64,000 nucleotides of DNA. It comes from Fibrobacter sp. UWR3 (lineage in GTDB: Bacteria; Fibrobacterota; Fibrobacteria; Fibrobacterales; Fibrobacteraceae). The stretch's first letter is position 1; the number at the start of each line of letters is the position of its first letter. Under the pieces are notes generated by a model. That model ran no database searches and was not told the DNA's origin. It worked only from the letters and a program-made list of their open reading frames with translations. Location of the stretch: contig NZ_FRCW01000012.1 in the NCBI RefSeq assembly GCF_900143055.1, positions 44,272 through 108,271 on the forward strand, read 5' to 3'. Shown in pieces: positions 40,137 to 48,221 of this stretch. Position numbers and translations under genes: made by a program.

Positions 40137-41216
40137 ATGAGAAAGTCTATTGTATTTTTGCTTGTCCTTTTGCTTGCGGTGGCTGCCCCGGCGGCTGTCA
40201 AGAAGAAACGTTTTGACGTGGGCGGGGGCGATGCGCCTGCCGCGACGGAAGTGGTGACGCCTGCTGAAGAATCTGCTTCTGCTGTGCCGGAGACTGCCGC
40301 GGAACCTGCTGTTGAAAAAACTGCGGCTGTTGTGCCTGCGGTGGGGCCTGAAAAACCAGCGGAAAAAACGCGGTCTCTCTATACGGTAATTGCGGAGGAA
40401 CAAAAGGTCCTTCGCGAAAAGTTGACGGCGGCAATTTCGGCCATGAAAAGCGGCGAGTGGGATGCCATCTGGAAGTTCCTTTTCATCTGCCTTGTGTACG
40501 GCATGCTGCACGCGCTTGGCCCCGGACATGGCAAGTCGATTGTTGTGGGTTACTTTATTGCGCGTCGGGGTCGCTGGCGGCAGGGTGTTGCGCTTGGTGC
40601 AGGCATTACCGTAACGCATACGATGAGTGCTGTTCTGCTGTTGCTTATTTTGTATGCAATTTTCAAGGCGACCGTGTTTAATGCGTTTGAGACTGGTCGC
40701 ATCGGAATTGAACGGGCGAGTTACGCGCTGATTATGCTCACGGGTGTATTGCTGGTGGTGCTTGGAATTCGCGATGTGATTAAGTCGCGCAGGGGCTGTG
40801 AATGTGCCGCTCGGATTGAAACCGCGGAAGGTTCTGCTGCAGGGGCTGCCTGTGTGACGGGAACCGCGCAAAACGTGATGCTCCCGCCGATTGCTCGCTG
40901 GCGTGAAATCATCGGTGTCGCTGCGATTACGGGAATTGTGCCTTGCCCGGCCGTGGCGCTGATTGTGCTTTTCTGCCTGCTGAATTCTATGGTAGCGTTG
41001 TCGCTATTGGGAGCGCTTGTCATTTGCATCGGCATGACGATTACGAATGTGGCCTTCGGTATAGCCGCAGTCGCTTTCCGCAAGGGAATCGACACGGGGA
41101 GTGCCCACACGCGTATCGCTACAAAATTATACACCGTCGCGACTCTCGCTGGCGGTATCATTATCTTTATTTCGGGGCTCTTGCTATTTACAAACCAGTT
41201 CGCGGGAAGAGTGTAG
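40137..41216 (+). CDS. NicO/RcnA-type nickel/cobalt transporter
   Basis: 359 residues. Signal peptide or first helix, then an Ala/Pro/Val-rich periplasmic linker to about 95. The first core helix has YGMLHALGPGHGKSIVVGYF, the H-A-L-G-P-G-H-G-K hallmark of the NicO family. Six to seven helices follow, with ITVTHTMSAVLLLL and GIVPCPAVALIVLF. NicO proteins move Ni2+ or Co2+ outward or inward; direction cannot be judged. A cysteine/acidic loop (RRGCECAARIETAEG) replaces the usual His-rich loop. Confidence 0.9.
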   Translation: MRKSIVFLLVLLLAVAAPAAVKKKRFDVGGGDAPAATEVVTPAEESASAVPETAAEPAVEKTAAVVPAVGPEKPAEKTRSLYTVIAEEQKVLREKLTAAISAMKSGEWDAIWKFLFICLVYGMLHALGPGHGKSIVVGYFIARRGRWRQGVALGAGITVTHTMSAVLLLLILYAIFKATVFNAFETGRIGIERASYALIMLTGVLLVVLGIRDVIKSRRGCECAARIETAEGSAAGAACVTGTAQNVMLPPIARWREIIGVAAITGIVPCPAVALIVLFCLLNSMVALSLLGALVICIGMTITNVAFGIAAVAFRKGIDTGSAHTRIATKLYTVATLAGGIIIFISGLLLFTNQFAGRV

Positions 41217-41239
41217 GTAACATCTACAACCGTTAAAAA

Positions 41240-42103
41240 TTACCCTTTCTGCGGTTCGCGATTTTCGTAGTCTTCCAGGAACGAATGCAGTTCGCCGCCG
41301 GCCTTGTAGCCGGGAAATGTTTCGATGCAAACGGAGTGCAGGCTGTTGAAAATGCTCTTTTCGATGTTCGGGTTTTCGCGCTTGAGACGCTTGATAAGCG
41401 TCTTGATTTCTTGGCGCTTGCTTATGTGTTCGTCTTCGTTTTCGGCGCACTTTTCGGTAAAGCGGCAGGCGCACTGGATAAACTGTAACCCGTTGTATTT
41501 TACCCAGTTGATGATGTCCTGTTCGTTGATGCAATACATGGGGCGGATGAGCTCCATACCGCCGAAATTCAGGCTGTGGAGTTTGGGCATCATGCCTTGC
41601 AGTTGCGAACCGTAGAACATCGCCATGACGGTGGTCTCGATGACATCGGAGAGGTGGTGGCCTAATGCAATCTTGTTGCAGCCCAGGTCCTTTGCCTTGT
41701 GGTAGAGGTGGCCGCGACGCATCTTGGCGCAAACGTAGCAGGGGGAACGTTCGGTGTTGTTCGCCACGTCGAAAATGTTCGTCTCGAAAACAGTGATGGG
41801 GATTTCCAGGAGTTTTGCGTTGCTTTCGATTTTCTGGCGGTTGATTTCGTTGTAACCGGGGTCCATCACCAGGTATTCCACGTCGAATTTCACGTCGCTG
41901 TGGCGGTGGAGCATCTGGATGAGCTTCGCCATAAGCATGGAATCCTTGCCGCCGGAAATGCAGACAGCGATTTTGTCGCCTTCTTCGATGAGCTTGTAGT
42001 TCTTGATGGCAGTAATGAACGGAGTCCAGAGCCTTTCACGGTATGTCTTCGAAATGCTCCGTTCTACGCTTTGGACAAATGAAAGTTCTCGTGCCATTTC
42101 CAT
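41240..42103 (-). CDS. ttcA: TtcA-like tRNA 2-thiocytidine biosynthesis protein
   Basis: 287 residues. The PP-loop SGGKDSMLMAKL activates a tRNA base with ATP. Cysteine motif CYVCAKMRRGHLY, and later IQCACRFTE, supply the cluster cysteines of the TtcA group. LGHHLSDVIETTVMAMFYGSQ is typical. TtcA thiolates C32 of certain tRNAs. Two in-frame ATG codons (42103, 42097) share the AAAGG site; the first is given here. Confidence 0.88.
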   Translation of the reverse strand: MEMARELSFVQSVERSISKTYRERLWTPFITAIKNYKLIEEGDKIAVCISGGKDSMLMAKLIQMLHRHSDVKFDVEYLVMDPGYNEINRQKIESNAKLLEIPITVFETNIFDVANNTERSPCYVCAKMRRGHLYHKAKDLGCNKIALGHHLSDVIETTVMAMFYGSQLQGMMPKLHSLNFGGMELIRPMYCINEQDIINWVKYNGLQFIQCACRFTEKCAENEDEHISKRQEIKTLIKRLKRENPNIEKSIFNSLHSVCIETFPGYKAGGELHSFLEDYENREPQKG

Positions 42104-42202
42104 TACCTTTTTTTGCTGTTACTTGCAAGCATGCCGGGGTGTTTGCCGTGTAGTCGAAATAGGGCATAGCGAGATAAAGATAGAAAATAAGGTATGAAAA
42201 GT

Positions 42203-42523
42203 TTATTCCGCGCTTTCCATCTCGTTAATCAGCTGGATATTGTACAGTTTTTGCACCTGTAAAATATCGAGGATGACGGCCCAGAATCCGACCGTCGCCG
42301 GGATGAAAGCGAGTTTGCCCATCGATTCGCTCGCGCTGATTGCGGGCAAAAGCAAGCTCCAGACGGAAGCCGCCACCATGACTCCCGCCGCAAACGAGAG
42401 TAGCCCCCGCTTGAGGTTTTGGCTCATCTGCTTGCGCATAAAGAACACGCATGCGGCCCCCAAGACGGTCCCTAAAAACGGGATGGCAAGACCTTGCGCA
42501 ATTTGTATAACCGGCTCGTTCAT
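42203..42523 (-). pseudogene. Truncated ZIP-family metal transporter
   Basis: 106 codons: IAQGLAIPFLGTVLGAACVF, SFAAGVMVAASVWSLLLPAI and TVGFWAVILDILQ correspond to the first three helices of ZIP/GufA-type zinc transporters, normally about 260 residues. After helix three the sequence becomes VQKLYNIQLINEMESAE and stops, so the metal-binding helices are absent. It lies at the downstream edge of the RhuM unit array, behind one of the array promoters. Confidence 0.75.
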
Positions 42524-42575
42524 ACATTAAAAGATAGCGTAATGCGTATCAGTGTGTCGAGATTAGCTCTGTACA

Positions 42576-42604
42576 AATGTACACTATTTTTGCGTGGCTG
42601 TCAA
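42576..42604 (-). promoter_or_regulatory. Array promoter 1
   Basis: TTGACA and TACATT separated by 17 bp on the minus strand, with TGTACAAATGTACA, a perfect small palindrome, over the -10. Directed at the ZIP fragment. Confidence 0.75.
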
Positions 42605-42629
42605 TAGGCTTCTTTAATTTTTTCCAATA

Positions 42630-42660
42630 AAGAAGCCCTGGAACGGTTGTTTCAGGGCGA
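42630..42660 (-). terminator. Array terminator 1 (after RhuM 1)
   Basis: GCCCTG (42635-42640) and CAGGGC (42653-42658) with further pairing inside; minus-strand transcript ends CTTCTTTATT. The same sequence occurs at 43755 and, diverged, at 46829. Confidence 0.7.
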
Positions 42661-42684
42661 AAAAAGCGATTTGTCTTTCATTCG

Positions 42685-43695
42685 TTAGTTTTTCTCTACC
42701 TTTTTCTCGATGCTTTTAATCGAGTCAAGGAAAGCTTTTTCTACCGAGGAAAGGGTCTTCTGTTGATACTTGCGATATTCGCCTGTAGCCTTGTCGACTG
42801 CTTGCTCGTGGGAAATGGAGCCGTTGCCTTGTAGAAGTTTTTCTCCGCCGGCGGTGAGTATTTGGTCCAGATGCTTGGACCAGTCGGACATGGTCATCGG
42901 CTCGTGCCGTTCTGCCTTGCGTTCGGCGAAGTCCAGGTAACCGGATACAATCTGCCCCATGGCCCGGAGCTCACGCTCGTCTAGATAGTTTTTGGCAATC
43001 AGCGCATCTTGAAGGCTTGGCTTGTCGCCGGAAAATGTTGTGAGTCCCATGAACGCCTTTTCTGCGTCAGCTCGGCTATAGATGACCTCCGCCGCAGTCT
43101 GCCCGTGCACGGCAAAATGCATCTTGTTCTGCACCTTCTTGAAAAACATGATGGAAGTGTCGGCGTGCGGATCGTAGTCGATGCTTGTTGCGTAAATGTC
43201 GAGAACCTGACGGTAGAATACCTTTTCGCTGGCGCGGATGTCGCGAATCCGTGCCATGAGTTCTTGCCAGTAATTGCCTCCGCCCAACTTTTTTAGGCGA
43301 TCGTCGTCCATCGTGAAGCCCTTGACAATATACTCCTTGAGGCGTTTCGTGGCCCACTGCCTGAACTGGGTGCCACGCAGGGACTTTACGCGGTAACCGA
43401 CAGAAATAATGACGTCAAGGTTGTAGAAATTCACCTCGTGAGACTGCGTTTTGCCCTCAATCGCCCCATGCGGAGTGGTTATTCGGAATTTCCGAACAAC
43501 CTCTTTTTCGTCTAGTTCTCCCTCTTTGAATACATTCTTTATATGCTCGTTTATGGTCGATTTGGACTTGCCGAAAAGGGTTGACATCTGGTCCTGCGTG
43601 AGCCAGGCGGTCTCGTCCTCAAAACGGACCTCAACGTTGATTGTTTCGTCGTCTGTCCTGAATATGACAATTTCGTTTTCCATTTCGTTTTTCAT
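42685..43695 (-). CDS. RhuM-family protein 1
   Basis: 336 residues from ATG at 43695. Virulence RhuM family pattern: INVEVRFEDETAWLTQDQMSTLFGKSKSTINEHIKN (helix-turn-helix-like), VNFYNLDVIISVGYRVKSLRGTQFRQWA, then FYRQVLDIYATSIDYDP, TAAEVIYSRADAEKAFMGL and IAKNYLDERELRAM. RhuM was named from a Salmonella pathogenicity island; its biochemical role is unknown. No ribosome binding site is visible and the promoter's start point would lie only about 5-10 bases before the ATG, suggesting a leaderless transcript. Ends nearly identical to 46888-47883 flank a diverged middle. Confidence 0.9.
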   Translation of the reverse strand: MKNEMENEIVIFRTDDETINVEVRFEDETAWLTQDQMSTLFGKSKSTINEHIKNVFKEGELDEKEVVRKFRITTPHGAIEGKTQSHEVNFYNLDVIISVGYRVKSLRGTQFRQWATKRLKEYIVKGFTMDDDRLKKLGGGNYWQELMARIRDIRASEKVFYRQVLDIYATSIDYDPHADTSIMFFKKVQNKMHFAVHGQTAAEVIYSRADAEKAFMGLTTFSGDKPSLQDALIAKNYLDERELRAMGQIVSGYLDFAERKAERHEPMTMSDWSKHLDQILTAGGEKLLQGNGSISHEQAVDKATGEYRKYQQKTLSSVEKAFLDSIKSIEKKVEKN

Positions 43696-43703
43696 ACTAC
43701 ACA

Positions 43704-43732
43704 AATGTATACTATTTTGACGCGGATGTCAA
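43704..43732 (-). promoter_or_regulatory. Array promoter 2 (RhuM 1)
   Basis: TTGACA-17-TACATT on the minus strand; the -10 ends about 8 bp from the RhuM 1 ATG. Confidence 0.8.
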
Positions 43733-43754
43733 TAGGTTCCTTAAAAAATTTCCA

Positions 43755-43788
43755 ATAAAGAAGCCCTGGAACGGTTGTTTCAGGGCGA
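43755..43788 (-). terminator. Array terminator 2 (after the RHH antitoxin)
   Basis: GCCCTGGAAC (43763-43772) pairs with GTTTCAGGGC (43777-43786) with one G-U; followed on the minus strand by TTCTTTATT. Confidence 0.7.
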
Positions 43789-43802
43789 TGAGGAAAGTTC
43801 CC

Positions 43803-44135
43803 TTAGGCGACCTCTATGTCAAGTTTTCCTTCCGTGTACCGCTTGACAACGGAATTGAGTAATGTCTGGTAGGGTATGCCCACGCGTTCGGCTTTTGCCT
43901 TGAATGCCTCCAGGACGCCGGGGTCGAAGCTTGTACCGACCTTGGACTTTCTCGCTTTTTTTGCTGCACGTTGCTTTGAGGCCGCAATGGCCTTAGTCAG
44001 TGCGCCCGGTCCGCTAAACGAAAGACCGTTCTTCTCGGCCCACTTGTGATCCGCTAGTTCTTGGGCTTCGGTGCGGTTCTCGAAGTATGCGGCCTTTTTG
44101 GCTGCGTCTTGTTCGATTTCGTCAATTTTTCCCAT
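43803..44135 (-). CDS. Orphan BrnA/CopG-type RHH antitoxin
   Basis: 110 residues. A charged N-terminal half is followed by VGTSFDPGVLEAFKAKAERVGIPYQTLLNSVVKRY, the ribbon-helix-helix of BrnA-like antitoxins. BrnA normally follows a BrnT toxin gene; here nothing toxin-like lies on either side. A perfect 20-bp palindrome 40 bp upstream (44176-44195) is probably its operator. Confidence 0.78.
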   Translation of the reverse strand: MGKIDEIEQDAAKKAAYFENRTEAQELADHKWAEKNGLSFSGPGALTKAIAASKQRAAKKARKSKVGTSFDPGVLEAFKAKAERVGIPYQTLLNSVVKRYTEGKLDIEVA

Positions 44136-44175
44136 TGTTTGTCCCTCAACTTGAAAGCGGTTGTCTACAATATAT

Positions 44176-44195
44176 GATATTATCTAGATAATATC
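44176..44195. promoter_or_regulatory. Perfect palindromic operator upstream of the RHH gene
   Basis: GATATTATCTAGATAATATC, identical to its reverse complement over all 20 bases. Confidence 0.75.
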
Positions 44196-44317
44196 AAGAT
44201 TTATTTTAAGAAAAGACCTTGTCCGAGCCCGGTGCTGGAGCGTCCTGTCGTGGCCCCACCCCGTCGGATGTCCAGAATTCTGCCGCCTTGCATGTATTTT
44301 TGTTGCCCAAAGTCGCG

Positions 44318-45160
44318 TCACCCCGCCGGGACGTTTATCTTGAACTTCTCCATTTCGCGGTCGATGACCTTGTTGGAGTAGTTCGCGTAAATGAGCGTCG
44401 TCTGTATGTTGGCGTGGCCGAGCACCTTCGATATCACCTCGATGGGCACCCCGAAGGAGACGCACGAGGTGGCGAAGGTGTGGCGTGCGATGTGCGCGTG
44501 CAGGTGGCTGTGGAAGTCCAGCTTCTTGGCGGCGGCGCGGAGGTTCTTGTTGAACGTGGAGTTGTCCACCACGTGCAGGGCCGTCTCGCCCGTGCCCTCG
44601 AGGAGGGCTAGCGCCTGGGCGGGGATCGGGATGTAGACCTGCGCGCCGGTTTTCTGCGTGAAGATGCGTATCTTGCCGTTGTGGATGTCGTGCGGGGTGA
44701 GCGCCCGGAGATCCGAGAAGCGCAGGCCCGTGAAGCACGAGAAGAGGAATGCCCGCAGCGCCTCGCGCTCGGAGAAGTTGAGTTGCTCGGAGCGTTCCTT
44801 GAAGCCGGAGTACAGCTTTTCGAGCTCGTCTATTTCCAGGAACTCGCGGCGGTTGCGGACCTTCTTGAGCGGAAAGTCCCGCATGGGGTCGCGGCGCATC
44901 TTGCGCCTGCGGAGCAGTTCCCTGATGAACATCCGGAGTATGGAAAGCGAGCGGTAGATGCAGCCGGCGCTGTTCTTGCGCGCGTGCATGAAGTCGATGT
45001 AGCCGAAGACGAACGCCTCGGTGATGTCGCTGCATTCTGCCGTGGGCCTGTACATCTGCAGCTTGCGCAGGTGGGAGAGGTATGTGTCGTAGGTGTATTT
45101 CGACAGCGTGCTCGCCTTGGATTCCACAATCGCACGCGTCTCGGCGTAAAAGTCGCTCAT
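44318..45160 (-). CDS. Tyrosine recombinase (XerD/integrase type)
   Basis: 280 residues. N-terminal SAM-like core-binding domain (about 1-100), then the catalytic domain. All active-site residues are present: Arg147 in FTGLRFSDL, Lys170 in FTQKTGA, His223 and Arg226 in HIARHTF, His249 in LGHAN, Tyr258 in TLIYAN. The layout suits Bacteroidetes-style integrases used in phase-variable shuffling or element mobility. Its codons are far GC-richer than those of the flanking RhuM genes. It sits within the array, behind its own copy of the common promoter, and is the obvious agent for rearranging the units (inference). Confidence 0.93.
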   Translation of the reverse strand: MSDFYAETRAIVESKASTLSKYTYDTYLSHLRKLQMYRPTAECSDITEAFVFGYIDFMHARKNSAGCIYRSLSILRMFIRELLRRRKMRRDPMRDFPLKKVRNRREFLEIDELEKLYSGFKERSEQLNFSEREALRAFLFSCFTGLRFSDLRALTPHDIHNGKIRIFTQKTGAQVYIPIPAQALALLEGTGETALHVVDNSTFNKNLRAAAKKLDFHSHLHAHIARHTFATSCVSFGVPIEVISKVLGHANIQTTLIYANYSNKVIDREMEKFKINVPAG

Positions 45161-45219
45161 TGGTTGCCCCCTATGGCTTACATGCGTTCAAAAGCCATCG
45201 TTTAGATTATCTCTGTACA

Positions 45220-45248
45220 AATGTATACTAATTTTGCGGCTCTGTCAA
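45220..45248 (-). promoter_or_regulatory. Array promoter 3 (recombinase)
   Basis: TTGACA-17-TACATT on the minus strand; TGTACAAATGTATA covers the -10 as at 42573. A lone TTGACA with CCTA before it at 45358-45367 looks like a decayed further copy. Confidence 0.75.
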
Positions 45249-45383
45249 GTCATTCCGTATTTTTTTACAAGGCTGCGTGGTCATTGCGTTCCGACTGCGT
45301 TCTGGCTGCGGTTTCGGACGGGCTGACGGATTGGCCTAGCAGAGCCATTTTTGTGCGATTGTCAATAGGTCTTGTGATTTTTT

Positions 45384-46769
45384 CTAGAATTTTTGCGTGG
45401 CGGTTTCAGAGAGCTTCTTGATTTCCTTGTCAAAGTCCGAAAGGTAATCTCTGTCTTGCACCAGCTTGAACTTGTCGTATTCGGCAAAAGCCTTCTGCTT
45501 CGCGTCTTCTGCCGAGACCGTTCCCGCGTTTTGCAGAATGTCGAAATTGTACACGGATAGGAACTTTTCTAGTTGCTGCTGCCAATCTGCCATGTTCATC
45601 ACGATATGGTTTTCTGCCTGGGTTTCTGCAAAATCCAGGAATGCCGTTGAAAGACGATTGAGCTTCAAGATTTCTTTTTCTGAAAGGTAGTTCTTGGCGA
45701 CAATTGTGTCGGATCTTTGTACACGGCCGTCGGGAGCCTTTTTCCATGTGGTCAGCCCCATATGCGGTTGCTCGGCATTTGCCCGTGAATAAATGATTTC
45801 GGCTGCGGTCTGGTGCGTGACTGCCCGGTGCATCATGTTCTGCACGATTTTGAAGAATAGCAGTGTCGCTTCCGATTTTGGGTCGTAGTCGGCGCTGCAT
45901 TCCGCATAGATATCCGTAATCTTCTGGTAATACCTGCGTTCTGAGGCACGGATTTCGCGGATACGTTCCAGCAAGTCGTCGAAGTAGTCCTTGCCGAAAT
46001 GCGTCCCCTGCTTGAGCCGCTCGTCGTCAAGGACAAAACCCTTGACAATCATCTCCTTGAGCACCGTTGTCGCCCAGATGCGGAACTGCGTGGCCTGATA
46101 ACTGTTCACGCGGTAGCCCACGGCGATAATGGCGTCGAGGTTGTAAACGTTGGTATCGTACACCTTTCCATCGGCGGCAGTTATCCCAATTTTTCGGAGA
46201 ACTGATTTCTCGGCAAGTTCCCCGCTTTGGAATATTTCGCCTAAATGGTAACTGATCGTCCGCACGTCCACCCCGTACAACTCGGCCATCCGCTTTTGCG
46301 GCATCCAGAACGTGTCGCTGTTGAAAATTACCTCGATGCGGGATTCTCCCTGGCTTGTCTTATACAACAAAATGCTCGAAATTTCGCTATTTTGGACGGT
46401 TCCGACGGCAGAATCGTTTTGCGAGAAATATCTTAGCGCCATCTGCACCTGGGGCTTTTTTCGGTCTGCGTTTTCGGCAACCAGTAGGCAAGCCTCGCGC
46501 GAAAGATGGCAGTTTTCGACTTTGCGGAAGGAGCCCGATCCGAGCCGGGCCATTTCAACCGTCTGGTTAAAATGGTTTGCCTCACCTAGACCTTTGGCGC
46601 TTGCGGTCTCTTGTGCTTTTTTGAGGATCCTTTCGAATTTCTGGTACGTGCTGTATCCCATAGCCGTACAGAGGTCCCTGGCGCTCCAGAACGCGCTGCC
46701 ATTGTCGGCGACCTGCTTGATCCGTTCGAAATCGGATACCAATGGCTGTATTTCGTCATTTACTTTCAT
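45384..46769 (-). CDS. DinD-RhuM fusion protein
   Basis: 461 residues from ATG at 46769. Residues 1-120 resemble DinD (DNA-damage-inducible protein D): FERIKQVADNGSAFWSARDL, MGYSTYQKFERILKKAQE, ANHFNQTVEM and LSREACLLVAENADRKKP. From about 135 the protein is RhuM-like: IEVIFNSDTFWMPQKRMAEL, YNLDAIIAVGYRVNSYQATQ, TAAEIIYSRANAEQPHMGL. DinD inhibits RecA; fusion to RhuM hints that RhuM also acts on DNA or repair (inference). Expressed from a promoter identical in type to those of the plain RhuM genes. Confidence 0.82.
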   Translation of the reverse strand: MKVNDEIQPLVSDFERIKQVADNGSAFWSARDLCTAMGYSTYQKFERILKKAQETASAKGLGEANHFNQTVEMARLGSGSFRKVENCHLSREACLLVAENADRKKPQVQMALRYFSQNDSAVGTVQNSEISSILLYKTSQGESRIEVIFNSDTFWMPQKRMAELYGVDVRTISYHLGEIFQSGELAEKSVLRKIGITAADGKVYDTNVYNLDAIIAVGYRVNSYQATQFRIWATTVLKEMIVKGFVLDDERLKQGTHFGKDYFDDLLERIREIRASERRYYQKITDIYAECSADYDPKSEATLLFFKIVQNMMHRAVTHQTAAEIIYSRANAEQPHMGLTTWKKAPDGRVQRSDTIVAKNYLSEKEILKLNRLSTAFLDFAETQAENHIVMNMADWQQQLEKFLSVYNFDILQNAGTVSAEDAKQKAFAEYDKFKLVQDRDYLSDFDKEIKKLSETATQKF

Positions 46770-46777
46770 ACTACACA

Positions 46778-46806
46778 AATGTATACTATTTTGACGCGGG
46801 TGTCAA
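46778..46806 (-). promoter_or_regulatory. Array promoter 4 (DinD-RhuM)
   Basis: TTGACA-17-TACATT on the minus strand. The sequence from -35 to the ATG differs from promoter 2 by a single base. Confidence 0.8.
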
Positions 46807-46828
46807 TAGGTTCCTTAAAAAATTTCCA

Positions 46829-46863
46829 ATAAAGAAGCCCTGGAAGTGGTCGGTTCAGGGCGA
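46829..46863 (-). terminator. Array terminator 3 (after RhuM 3)
   Basis: GCCCTG (46837-46842) and CAGGGC (46856-46861) flank a diverged loop; minus-strand T-rich tail TTCTTTATT. Confidence 0.65.
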
Positions 46864-46887
46864 AAAAAGCGATTTGTCTTTCATTCG

Positions 46888-47883
46888 TTAGTTTTTCTCT
46901 ACCTTTTTCTCGATGCTTTTAATCGAGTCAAGGAAAGCTTTTTCTACCGAGGAAAGGGTCTTCTGTTGATACTTGCGATATTCGCCTGTAGCCTTGTCGA
47001 CTGCTTGCTCGTGGGAAATGGAGCCGTTGCCTTGTAGAAGTTTTTCTCCGCCGGCGGTGAGTATTTGGTCCAGATGCTTGGACCAGTCGGACATGGTCAT
47101 CGGCTCGTGCCGTTCTGCCTTGCGTTCGGCGAAGTCCAGGTAACCGGATACAATCTGCCCCATGGCCCGGAGCTCACGCTCGTCTAGATAGTTTTTGGCA
47201 ATCAGCGCATCTTGAAGGCTTGGCTTGTCGCCGGAAAATGTTGTGAGCCCCATGAACGCCTTTTCTGCGTCAGCTCGGCTGTAGATGACTTCTGCCGCAG
47301 TCTGTCCGTGTACAGCGAAGTGCATCTTGTTCTGCACCTTCTTGAAAAACATGATGGAAGTGTCGGCGTGCGGATCGTAGTCGATGCTTGTTGCGTAAAT
47401 GTCGAGAACCTGACGGTAGAATACCTTTTCGCTGGCGCGGATGTCCCGAATCCGTGCCATGAGTTCTTGCCAGTAGTTCCCGCCGCCTAGGTTCTTGAGT
47501 CGCTCGTCGTCTAGGGTGAAGCCCTTGCGGATGTACTCATTTAGGCGTTTTGTCGCCCATTGCCGGAACTGTGTGCCCCGGAGGGATTTTACGCGGTATC
47601 CGACCGAAATGATGACGTCAAGGTTGTAAAAATTGGTCAATTTAGTCAAATTTCCCGTAAATTCGGAATTTCCGAATTTTCTCATCACTTGTGACTCAAT
47701 GAGTTCGCCTTCCACGAAGATGTTCTTGATGTGCTCGTTGATGGTCGATTTGGACTTGCCGAAAAGGGTTGACATCTGGTCCTGCGTGAGCCAGGCGGTC
47801 TCGTCCTCAAAATGGACCTCAACGTTGATTGTTTCGTCGTCTGTCCTGAATATGACAATTTCGTTTTCCATTTCGTTTTTCAT
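46888..47883 (-). CDS. RhuM-family protein 3
   Basis: 331 residues from ATG at 47883. The first ~56 and last ~190 residues are almost the same as those of RhuM 1. The region between (KNIFVEGELIESQVMRKFGN, then SEFTGNLTKLTNFYNLDVI) differs, and there the DNA shows many silent changes too. Same helix-turn-helix-like start and same promoter design. Perhaps the two are alternative specificity variants (inference). Confidence 0.9.
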   Translation of the reverse strand: MKNEMENEIVIFRTDDETINVEVHFEDETAWLTQDQMSTLFGKSKSTINEHIKNIFVEGELIESQVMRKFGNSEFTGNLTKLTNFYNLDVIISVGYRVKSLRGTQFRQWATKRLNEYIRKGFTLDDERLKNLGGGNYWQELMARIRDIRASEKVFYRQVLDIYATSIDYDPHADTSIMFFKKVQNKMHFAVHGQTAAEVIYSRADAEKAFMGLTTFSGDKPSLQDALIAKNYLDERELRAMGQIVSGYLDFAERKAERHEPMTMSDWSKHLDQILTAGGEKLLQGNGSISHEQAVDKATGEYRKYQQKTLSSVEKAFLDSIKSIEKKVEKN

Positions 47884-47891
47884 ACTACACA

Positions 47892-47920
47892 AATGTATAC
47901 TAATCTTAATCAAATGTCAA
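47892..47920 (-). promoter_or_regulatory. Array promoter 5 (RhuM 3)
   Basis: TTGACA-17-TACATT on the minus strand with a diverged spacer. It marks the upstream end of the array. Confidence 0.8.
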
Positions 47921-48221
47921 TAGGTAATTCGAAATTTTTCCATTTCCCCGCCATATAATATGTAACCCCCTTGTAGCAATTCCGTAATTTTCTAAATTTA
48001 TACGCAATTACGCAATTTGTGGTAACGGACATCACGGATTGCCGCACATTGAACGGACGAGACCCTCGCGATGACGTTGACTAGTGACTTTTTGTTTGCC
48101 GGACCGCACCCCGCAGTTCCCCGTAGACTGGGGAAGGGGCGTCTCGCACGCCAATTTACCGCGTGGGAATAAGGCTAAAGAGGAGCGTCCTTAAGGGAAT
48201 GGTATAAAGCAAAGGTTTTCT
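47921..48221 (+). other. Intergenic leader of the polysaccharide locus
   Basis: About 300 bp without a gene. TTGTAG and TAAATT (16 bp apart, 47972-48000 region) are a weak promoter candidate for the polysaccharide locus. A small hairpin GGCGT/ACGCC is near 48137-48151. No ops/JUMPstart-like element was recognised. Confidence 0.4.

Noticed and set aside
44184..45035. 283-codon frame overlapping the integrase
   Set aside because: Shifted frame of the recombinase, Arg/His-rich; all catalytic residues lie in the other frame.
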